Shown here: positions 56,615 to 64,000 of the stretch, in pieces
Layout of the letters: every line of letters starts with the position of its first letter
How positions within the stretch are numbered: the stretch's first letter is position 1
Source: Agrypnia vestita
Taxonomy: Eukaryota > Arthropoda > Insecta > Trichoptera > Phryganeidae
Direction of reading: 5' to 3'
NCBI GenBank assembly: GCA_016648135.1
Contig: JADDOH010000524.1
Coordinates: 461,678 to 525,677, forward strand
DNA: 64,000 bases
Notes under the pieces: generated by a model
The model's input: the letters and a program-made list of their open reading frames with translations, nothing else
Told to the model about the DNA's origin: nothing
The model's database searches: none
Translations under genes and position numbers: made by a program

Positions 56615-56775
56615 GGCCGGCGCCAAGCTACTCGGATCGTCAGCCACGTATCTTCGGTCGCGGAACGCCGCTACATTTCTTTCCAAACACACTACGCGGA
56701 TGATCGGTCGACCCATTTGCCGATTTTACGCGACGGAAAAGACGCGGCGGAAGATACGCGTAGTGTGGCGCCGAT
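56615..56775. repeat. GC-rich inverted-repeat element, weakly defined
   Basis: CGGCGCCAAGCTACTCGGAT at left and the complement of CGGCGCCACACTACGCGTAT at right, with further matching inside (GTATCTTC.GTCGCG). Looks like a small MITE; no target duplication was identified. Confidence 0.4.
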
Positions 56776-56914
56776 CGTAGTCAATTCTAACTTCGTGTAC
56801 ACTGTACTGAGTATTATCGCAACTAAATCATTCAGATTTATCTCATCCTCTCTCTTATCAGTAATTATTATTCTACTTTACTAACACGTGAAGCCGCGAT
56901 TCTAAAATTTTAAT
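56776..56914. other. Short spacer
   Basis: Nothing recognised. Confidence 0.4.
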
Positions 56915-56985
56915 TGTTTTGGAGGAAAGAATGTTCTTAGGTTTTCACGGCCACTCAGAATCTTCAAGTTGAAGTTCTCAGACAA

Positions 56986-57402
56986 TTGAATCTATACACA
57001 CGTCAAGACTGCGATAAAGTATACGTGGGGCAAACGGCGCGTACCATTTCCAAAAGGGTCAACGAGCACAAACGGGCATGCAAACTCGGTCATCCAGAAA
57101 AATCAGCACTGGCTGAGCATTTTCTGGATACCGGCCATCATTTTGCATTCGAACCGAAAATCCTTGGAAAGCCTAAGAGTCACTACGCGCGTCTTATCAA
57201 GGAAGCACTAGAAATCTACAAGCATCCGATAAACATTAATAGAGATGATGGTCTCAAATTAAAAACATCTTGGTATCCGGCGCTTCAAAGTCATTCTCGT
57301 CGCAGACTCCGCAGAGATAGTGATCAGACAACAGATGAATCATACATACAACACAATACAACACATCATGACTTCGGTACGGTATTGCGAGCCGATACTT
57401 AA
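56986..57402 (+). pseudogene. PLE GIY-YIG nuclease domain, frame intact but truncated
   Basis: Reads QDCDKVYVGQTARTISKRVN, EHKRACKLGHPEKSALAEHF, LDTGHHFAFEPKILGKPKSH and EALEIYKHPININRDDGLKL to a stop at 57402. YVG of the YIG motif, the conserved Arg (SKRV), His/Lys cluster and catalytic Glu (EALEI) are all present; the GIY half and one Cys of the insert are cut off by the 5' deletion. Better preserved than the copy at 3201, which lacks 31 bases here. The nuclease nicks DNA at the target during PLE insertion (family knowledge). Confidence 0.78.
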
Positions 57403-57429
57403 CCACAACACCAACATTCAAGACAACAC

Positions 57430-57475
57430 ATCAGCCCTGATGATGGACCCTGCAATGGGATCCGAAACGTCGTAA
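57430..57475 (+). ncRNA. Hammerhead ribozyme core, family A copy 2
   Basis: CTGATGA 57437-57443, stem II as in the other copies, GAAACGTC 57464-57471. Compared with the copy at 3998, 13 bases between two GTC triplets are missing immediately after the cleavage position, which removes the 3' strand of stem I. The catalytic core is intact but self-cleavage is probably impaired. Confidence 0.5.
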
Positions 57476-57526
57476 CAACACGGCATAATACCCCAGTAAA
57501 CACAAACTTGAAGAATGTTTTGGAGG

Positions 57527-57839
57527 TATCATCATCCAACAAACATAAAACAATCGAGCATCTACAATCTTAAGTCTTAAAAAATTTGTAATGAATACCT
57601 ATTCATAATATTTTTTATTTTTTTTATTTGGCTTATTATTTATTCGATAGAAGGAATGAACTGCCAATTTTATCATCATTTGGCTAGCCCTTAGACCAAA
57701 TTATGATTATTACTGTATTTTTTTAATATGATAACTATAGTTAGTTACACCATTAATTAAAATAAAACTAAACTTTGTCTTAGATAAATTACAAATTTTA
57801 GGAAGAAAAAAAAAGTGTTTCAAATGAAGTATGAATAAT
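57527..57839. other. AT-rich spacer
   Basis: Nothing recognised. Confidence 0.4.
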
Positions 57840-58045
57840 CACACCCTTTTGGCAAATAGTTACCCTATAAATTTGTTTTCACATTAGTTCCTAATCAGTT
57901 ATTCAACTCCCATATATTTATTTTTTGTTTTTTTAATGTATATATGTACCTACTTCCAACTACAATTTTTAGTATATGTTGTTTGCTGATAAAGGGACCA
58001 TTAGCCTGGAAACATATTGATTATTCAAATAGTGATTTTATTTTA
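57840..58045 (+). repeat. PLE family B, 3'-terminal fragment
   Basis: Shares CCTATAAATTTGTTTTCA-type coding end with 44575-44609 and carries a decayed hammerhead-like string, CTGATAAAGGGACC then GGAAACATATTG (about 57985-58020). The core is mutated (CTGATAA). Confidence 0.4.
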
Positions 58046-58057
58046 AAGTTTTTACCC

Positions 58058-58540
58058 TCTTTGTATTAACTCGTGGTGTCTGCTTGCTTTTTGCCGGCTT
58101 GCCGTCGAAAAAATTTTGGATCGATTTTTGACCCTTTTCCCGTGATCCAATCGAGCTGAAACTTTGCAAGCAGACTCGTGGCGATGATCAAGAAGATCTA
58201 TCAAATTTTCGTTAAAAAGTAATAATAATTATAGTATAATTTTGGATTTTTCAAATTTTTAGTAGTTTTTTCAAATTGGAATCATTACAAAAGTTTGATT
58301 ACTAGCAACGGCGGCCCGATAACGTCGCGGAATATTTTCTAAATTTGAATTACTCCGTCGGTATACATAATAGGTACTTCACTACACAAAGCATGAAGTG
58401 TCTTATCAAAGCTCAAAATATCTGACATTTTAGAAATATATTAAATTACTGTAAGTTTAGTATTATGTTATATGTTTTAATTCTCTTTAATTGTTATTAT
58501 ATTTTACAAAGAAAGGGAATATAATAAAAATTACTTTTTT
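58058..58540 (+). repeat. Repeat family R, copy 5
   Basis: ACCCTCTTTGTATTAACTCG, GGTGTCTGCTTGC, CCCTTTTCCCGTGATCC, CGATAACGTCGCGGAATATT and AAAGGGAATATAATAAAA follow the reference copy at 11966 closely, minus about 170 bases before the last block. Confidence 0.65.
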
Positions 58541-58739
58541 TCTTTTTATAAATATAAATATTTTTTATAAACATAAACCATTATTTAAAATTGGTAATTT
58601 TATTTGTCCGCCCTCTGTTTTTTCATAATCATAACTAATATTCTATTATTTCAGAAACCATAAATTCAACAATATAAGTTTTTAAATATTGTTTATTTTT
58701 TAAATATATTTTTTTTATACTTTTTATAATTCCCTTCTT
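58541..58739. other. AT-rich spacer
   Basis: Nothing recognised; probably upstream part of the PLE-B remnant beyond recognition. Confidence 0.35.
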
Positions 58740-59165
58740 TTAAAATGTATTGATAACGGCAAAATTTTGGTAAACGGGCGTTTAATAGAATATGAACATA
58801 CATTTAATGATAAAACAGGTTTAAAATTTTTACATACTAGTTATAAGATCTCTATAAATAATCTAGAAATATTTGAAATAACGAAAAGTGTTAATAGTAA
58901 TTCAAATATAATAAATAATCAGACAAAATTTGTGCACAACCCAATATTGAATATTTTTCCACTTACGATTCCATCCCCTTCAGATGATATTCCATAATTT
59001 ACTCCGACCCCTCCCCCTCCCCTCACCGTTCTTTCACCGTAACACAAATCGGTTTATCTTTTTCAATTTTAGTACACAAATAATCCTGAAGAAGAGAGCA
59101 TTGTCCTCGAAACATGTAGATTGTATATCTAATAAAGTAATGAAAACAAAGTGATTTGTGCTTTA
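58740..59165 (+). pseudogene. Penelope-like element family B, C-terminal fragment plus terminal repeat
   Basis: The frame 58767-58997 reads EYEHTFNDKTGLKFLHTSYK, NNLEIFEITKSVNSNSN and INNQTKFVHNPILNIF. HTF ... LK(F/I)LH ... (L)E.(F/Y)EI ... LN.QT is the C-terminal nuclease half of Penelope elements. It is followed by a terminal region with a hammerhead-like fold at 59075-59124. No upstream RT or GIY motif remains. Confidence 0.6.
59075..59124 (+). ncRNA. Hammerhead-like fold in PLE family B terminal region
   Basis: CTGAAGA (59086-59092; the seventh core position is free to vary), stem II GAGAGC / GTCCTC with a 3-base loop and one mismatch, then GAAACATGTA (59109-59118). Stem III is the self-complementary ACATGT. 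Stem I pairs ATAATC just before the core with GATTGT just after the predicted cleavage, six pairs with one wobble. One extra A between core and stem II is the main departure. Confidence 0.55.
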
Positions 59166-59410
59166 TTTTAATAATAACCACACCACCACCACAACAAACC
59201 CCCACAAAGTTCAAAACTTCATTCAGAAGAAAAGCTATTCTTTGAACAATTAATCTGTGCATATTAATATTATTTTTACGGGCATATATTATAGTAGTTA
59301 AATTTTAATAAAAACGTTTCGAAGTTAGAATTCCTAAATCCGGTTATCCAGAAATTCCCAAATCTGGTTATCGACGGTATCACATACTTCTAAGAATATC
59401 ACTCCTGATT
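59166..59410. other. AT-rich spacer
   Basis: A CACCACCACCAC microsatellite at about 59181-59192; nothing else. Confidence 0.4.
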
Positions 59411-59429
59411 CTTATTTACTTATTGCATT

Positions 59430-60300
59430 TATTTATTTATTTATTTATTTAATTAATACACGGTACAACGTACCATTAAAAAACAATATATATAAACATG
59501 TTTAGATTGATAGGTAATAATAAAAAAAGGAGATAAGGTAAATTCTATCAAAAACAATTAATAAAATGATATATAAAGAAAAATAAAACATTAAGTGAAT
59601 AACATAAAGTGTAACAAAATTACATCAAATGAAATAATAGTTATCAAATCAAATATGAAAGTCAACAATCAATAAAACTACAACAAATTAAAATAATTAT
59701 GTCTGAAATTCAAGAAGCAACAAAATTACAACAAAATGAAATAATTGTAAACAAATCAAATCTAAAAATCAAGAAGCAATAAAAATGACAGTAAAATAAA
59801 ATGAAATGTAAAATTCAAAAATCTAAAAACAAGAGATAGACATGACATCAATAACCAATTATAAACGACCGAATTCGTCCAGAAGAGCTTTCTTGTAGGC
59901 GGCTAGTGTTTCCGAAAAAACATCCGATAGGTAGCCATACTCGTTTCCTAACCTATGGAGCCTTCTAATAGGTGAGCTATAGAGATAATTTACACTAACA
60001 TTGTCACAATGAAACGATATACTTTGTCTAGTGCTCCTGCAAGGGATGTGATAAAAAATTAGCTGCGTTAGTTCTGAACTGTTGTAATAATTATTTACGA
60101 TTTTATACAGTAATACGAGGTCAGCAATTTTCCTTCTATATATTTTCCTTAATCTATTTAGTTTAATTAGAGACAATAGAAAATTATAATTTATGTCCAT
60201 TATTGGTATGTGTAATTTAAAATTAACAACTCTCAAAAATTTGTGCTGCACTCGCTCAATATTATTGGAGTGAACAGTATAATGTGGAGATGCATACCTA
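59430..60300 (-). pseudogene. Jockey-like LINE family L3, copy 2 (3' end)
   Basis: Extends further upstream than copy 1: YASPHYTVHSNNIERVQHKF, LRVVNFKLHIPIMDINYNF, then RRKIADLVLLYKI and RRLHRLGNEYGYLSDVF, stop at 59861-59859. The same A-rich 3' end and TAAA tail follow. Compared with copy 1 there is an in-frame 6-base gain before RRKIADL. Truncated near 60300. Confidence 0.76.
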
Positions 60301-60962
60301 TCATCAAATATTTGTTAAGGTATAATTTTATCAAATATTAAAGTATGCAAGATTCCGAAAAATGGATTAAACCATAGATCGTGCGTTAACTAATATTAAA
60401 GCTTCGGCGTAAGATTGTAATAATGCAGTATAATATCAAAATTCGACATGTTGAATAATTCCATCAAAATTGTATTGTGGCGGAGTAGAAACAGCTTCGT
60501 AAATAATGATAATGCAATAATGGGATATTCAATTTCATTTGGACAACGGAGTATTGAAATTAAAAAAAAAATGTGTAGAAGACGATTTCAATTTGTCGAT
60601 GAATGCCGACTGGGGCGCATTAATTTGAATGCATGTTCTGGGAATCCTCGCGGAGACCAGCGAGTGAGATGTCATCCCGGACTGGAGCCCGGAGAATGGT
60701 CACCGCGCGGCTGGAAGCTGTACACGAATGAATGTTATTTTTTCACACTACCTCTTCTCTGTTGTGACCGAGTTTAACACTTTCCGGAGGTGGTTGATTC
60801 ACTTTAATAGTAATTATTGCTTTAAATTAAAATTGCTTGAAACTTTGACCTTCCTGCCTCTTCTAAATACTCAAAACTGAAAAAAATGTTTATTAATCTA
60901 TTTAAAAAATATTTCTGACTGTTAAAATGTTTCAATTCTGATTCGGTTTGCGCTTTAAACTG
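60301..60962. other. No gene; GC-rich island at about 60590-60740
   Basis: A 109-codon plus frame (60448-60777) spans the island (GGGAATCCTCGCGGAGACC, CCGGACTGGAGCCCGGAG). I recognise no domain; N-terminal half is low-complexity. Might be an exon or a conserved element. Confidence 0.3.
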
Positions 60963-60966
60963 TTAA

Positions 60967-61511
60967 CCGAGTGTGACGAGAAATTACGTCATTCTGAGAA
61001 AACTAATGTACCGGGTATGACGAAATATTCCGTCAAGACCATTCGAAAACTACCCTCTAAAGGAGTTAAGATGTATGATTTATTTTTTTGCGTTATCATA
61101 TATAAAATATATCTAGTCATCGAGTAGTATGGACTCACCGCGTGTTTTTATTACGATTCACTCAACTTTTTTACTTTTTAATGTTTTAATTTTATTTATT
61201 TATTTTTTTATCTATATTACTATATATTATTTTTCAATACCAAACTGGGTGATTTTTTATATTTTTAATAAAGGTATCAATCAATCTGAGCTGTGTTTTA
61301 TTTTTCCACTCTTTTCATGCAATTTTTTTTAAGTATATATTATGGGCGTGACGACATATTTCGTCATCTTGACGATTGCTATGGGCGTGACGATATATTT
61401 CGTCACCGCGATGATTGCTATTGGCGTAACGACGTAATCCTATAGAAATAATTACTCGTTGCAAATAGTCACTTTTTAACATAAGCAAAACTAAATTCCG
61501 TAGTTACGGGG
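60967..61511. mobile_element. Candidate TTAA element with repeated TGACG palindromes
   Basis: TTAA at 60963-60966 and 61512-61515; ends CCGAGTGTGACG and, in complement, CCCCGTAACTACG, sharing only CC..GT...ACG. Inside lie at least four palindromes of the form TGACG-(N7)-CGTCA (about 60972, 61018, 61348, 61388) and a diverged fifth near 61427. piggyBac-type TTAA target use is suggested; TIR similarity is weak, so the limits are tentative. Confidence 0.4.
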
Positions 61512-61515
61512 TTAA

Positions 61516-62590
61516 TAACAGTTATGTTTTGACTGCTATTATATAAAATATTACACTGTCAATTCTGACGAGTGTTTTGTATATGTTAAATATTATATCG
61601 AATATTTTATTAAATAAATAGATACTAATATTATTGTCTCAGGTACATTAATAAGTACCAAATGTCTCATCAAAAATGTTGGCCTTTACAAATAACTCAT
61701 CTTACATGATGGGGAGCAAAGGTAATAATATCTCACAGAGGTGTTTTTAAGATAAACAAAAAACCTGTTACTACTCAAGGAAATTTTTCTGCAATCTATA
61801 AAACCTACCTCTTTTTTAAAATAAGCTTTTAAACAATTGCCACCGCATTTTTCGTTTAAATAAGTGTATAAATAAAAATAAATATTTTTTAAATATTGAT
61901 ATGCTGTTTTTGCTATGAGGTTTCAGTCTAAAATCGACATCAACTCTCAGTTTAGTGTACAGTGGCCATTTTGTTATGTGATACATCCTTAGGGGTTGAT
62001 TGGTTGAAGTGGATATTGCCGCCTTTGTTTTTTACACTACCAGGATATCGCTGTTATTCGATCTTTATGAATAGGACTAGATGTCACTGAACATATCCAC
62101 CTTTCCTGCACTTTTCCATAGTGCACGCTCCACCAAAATCTATTTTCTATGACTTTGTAATTCTTTGAACTGCCTTGACTGCTTAAGTTGTATGTGCCCA
62201 GTTTGCGTGATCGTAAAGCCTTCTGATAAGGAATAAGATTCCACAAGAATTCAAAATCTACTGCACTTCTGATAAGGGATTAAGTTCGTCCTGGATCAAA
62301 GAAAGGAGGTTAGAACGTACTTCCTTTTATTGACCACTGACCTCTCCAGCAACCTGTCCCATTTCCCAATAACTTATCCAATCCTCATTTCGTATTTATA
62401 CAGTTGTCTTTGCTTTTAATAGTGATTTGGAAATATGAATTTTGGAAGGGAAAGAGATATACTTCGTATAAAATCTCGAATTCAGTGCATTCTAAATTAA
62501 TAATCCTTGGTGACTGACTGCATTCCACACATTTTTTAAATATTTAACTGATATATAGGTATAGGGCGGACTATATACCTGCGCGGGTAC
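61516..62590. other. No gene; contains a piece of interspersed repeat G
   Basis: About 62430-62520 carries GAATTTTGGAAGGGAAAGAG and CTCGAATTCAGTGCATTC, relatives of 42425-42780. Frame 62246-62037 (minus) shows no motif. Confidence 0.4.
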
Positions 62591-62710
62591 AGGTCGTTCT
62601 CCTGATGGCGTTGAATATGACTTCAACGAAACGTCGTATAAAATATCCGTAACCATTTTAATAAATATGTCTAACGATATAATAATAACCTTAACTCTTT
62701 AATAAATAAA
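62591..62710 (+). repeat. Repeat family C with hammerhead-like core
   Basis: CTGATGG (62602-62608), stem GTTGAA / TTCAAC (six perfect pairs) and GAAACGTC (62628-62635) are in hammerhead order, but the core has G for the last A and one extra base before the stem. The tail GTCTAACGATATAATAATAA and CCTTAACTCTTTAATAAA is shared with 1756-1872. The family is neither PLE A nor B as far as visible. Confidence 0.45.
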
Positions 62711-63285
62711 TAAAATTGTTTTTAAAAATTTCTGCCTTTTGATTTATACCCCTCAAATTTTTTTCATTTTTATTTATTTGTTTAGTAACGCCATACGGAG
62801 CTTTTACAAACAAATACGTAAATTGTAAATTTATATAATGGATAGTTTAATGAAAAAAAAACATATAAAAATAATAATGACATAAAGTGGAAAACAAATA
62901 CTTAAAATAGAAATACAAACATATAAAGATAAATATAATATAAGGTAAAAAGCAAGTAGGTATATAGCAAAGCAGAAGCATAAGGAAAACCTAATATAAT
63001 AAAAATTAAAAAAATAAAAATTAATAATATATAGTGAAAAGCAATAGCACAAGCTTAGAAAATCATAATACAATGAAAATGTTACATAACAGTTAGTTAT
63101 CTCACTCAGCCAACAATCAAAACAAATACAAATCAATTATTCAAGTACAATTTGACAAATATTATTAATCTTTCGATACACCTTTTAAAATATGTCTGAA
63201 TATTATAAAATTGTTGGCAAAACGTCAAGTTGCTCGTGTCTGTTTGCTAGTCTAGGAAGCCTTTGCTCTGACGTCATGTCCACAA
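62711..63285. other. AT-rich stretch, no gene
   Basis: The minus frame 63136-62831 is low-complexity (Phe, Tyr, Ile, Cys) and not credible. Confidence 0.5.
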
Positions 63286-63532
63286 AATGTGTAATTGCAT
63301 TATTATCCTCGATCGCGTAATAAAAGACGTTATCCGGTCCTCGAGGTCTGATAGAGTCATCACCATATCCCGTCCCGGCCAGCGTGATACTCCATCAGCG
63401 CGCCGGCCGCATGTTGCGAACAATGGGACGATGACGGACGGCGACTCCTGGCCGAGCTGGTACCCGAGACGGAATAATTATTTACAGATTATACTGCGTA
63501 ATAAGATTTATGTTGAATTAAATCAAATATAA
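63286..63532. other. GC-rich island, unassigned
   Basis: The plus frame 63287-63532 (81 codons) covers CGTCCCGGCCAGCGTGATAC and CGAGCTGGTACCCGAGACGG. No domain recognised. Confidence 0.3.
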
Positions 63533-63684
63533 AAACGAGTTTTTGTCCGTACGGCACTTTTGTCGTACTGCAAGTTTTGCACTTCGCTCTCTTCTTCTTC
63601 TTAAAATAAGGCAACCGCCCTCAAAGAGCGATTTGTGCCATTTTGCAAGTTATAAATGAGGTAATGCTAAGAAAGGGAAATTAA

Positions 63685-64000
63685 TCATATATTTATGTCA
63701 TTTGATGACAAGAATTTCGATATTATCGCTATCAGATTAGGCGAGTTTATTGCAAGAAGATGACAAATATTTGTTGGGAGTTGGAATTTAGCCTCGATCA
63801 GCTCTTTGTAAAAGGCATTGTAGTTCCGCAATGGGCAGGCAAAAAACATGTGATCAAGGGTTTCCTCCTCCGAACCACACTCGCAGATTGGACTTTCCAC
63901 TATGTTCGGTCTGAACAAATGAGCAGCTACTAGACAATGGCCAATTCTCATTCTAGATATTATGGAGATAGTTCTTTTGGAAAGCTTTTTATTACTAAAC
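63685..64000 (-). pseudogene. LINE protein C-terminal zinc-binding region, cut by window edge
   Basis: The frame is open to the window edge and reads FSNKKLSKRTISIISRMRIG, HCLVAAHLFRPNIVESPIC and ECGSEEETLDHMFFACPL to a stop at 63687-63685. RIGHC ... C.CG..EET..H..F.C is the conserved Cys-Cys-His-Cys block found after RNase H or RT in I, R1 and Jockey-type LINEs. The frame is open over the visible part; whether the element is full-length lies outside the window. Confidence 0.7.

Larger units (their letters stand above)
56926..57515 (+). mobile_element. Penelope-like element family A, copy 2
   Basis: Bracketed by TGTTTTGGAGG at 56915-56925 and 57516-57526 (11-base target duplication). It starts with just the outer 37 bases of the inverted left arm (TTCTTAGGTTTTCACGGCCA), passes straight into nuclease coding, and ends with the right terminal repeat. 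Most of the polyprotein is missing, so it is non-autonomous. Confidence 0.82.

Noticed and set aside
62831..63136. 101-codon minus-strand open frame
   Set aside because: Composition artefact of A-rich repeats (tetranucleotide-like AAT/ATA text); no domain.

Overview
The window looks like a nuclear segment of an insect genome, most likely a moth or butterfly. It is AT-rich. It carries a cecropia-type mariner, Helitron-like ends with a lepidopteran-style 3' hairpin, a LINE tail containing the text GGCCAATGTCCAGCAG (common at lepidopteran LINE ends, from memory), PIF/Harbinger and piggyBac-type elements, and a short interstitial run of the insect telomere repeat TTAGG. No host protein-coding gene, rRNA or confident functional tRNA could be recognised. 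I read it as a gene desert or a very large intron, filled with layered transposable elements and dotted with about a dozen unexplained GC-rich islands of 150-550 bases.

Layout. 1-5 kb: a small Helitron-like element, a diverged Penelope-like (PLE) terminal repeat, then repeat family R interrupted by a PLE copy that encodes a GIY-YIG nuclease remnant. 5-13 kb: a tRNA-like hairpin, SINEs, a candidate LTR and another R copy. 13.4-14.7 kb: a complete but dead mariner with TA target duplication. 17-19 kb: a palindromic mini-PLE and a Helitron. 23.5-26.1 kb: the largest element, an intron-containing IS630-Tc1-mariner transposon whose D-to-E spacing is about 78 residues, with a dead relative's first exon next to it. 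26-31 kb: LINE tails, SINEs and a Harbinger element. 31.4-32.6 kb: a TTAA-bounded piggyBac-like remnant holding a MITE and a second palindromic mini-PLE. 34-38 kb: a LINE tail, a third mini-PLE, a TTAA-bounded element, a CAGGG MITE and an R insertion into a SINE. 41-49 kb: fold-back elements, a second PLE family, and a LINE with a Tc1-type MITE and a paralogous empty site. 50-55 kb: a second Harbinger element with a HARBI1-like N-terminus, and a Harbinger-type MITE. 55-64 kb: two near-identical LINE tails, a GIY-YIG-bearing PLE copy, PLE-B with a hammerhead-like fold, a TTAA element with TGACG palindromes, and a LINE running off the right edge.

The most interesting theme is the hammerhead-like motifs in PLE repeats (three intact cores in family A, one near-complete fold in family B, one look-alike in a third family), together with three PLE-derived palindromes of about 130-160 bases. 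Each palindrome is flanked by its own 8-13 base target duplication, so these short hairpin units seem to have moved as independent elements. Hammerhead ribozymes in PLEs are already known; the self-complementary mini-units and the third HHR-like family are the parts worth checking for novelty.
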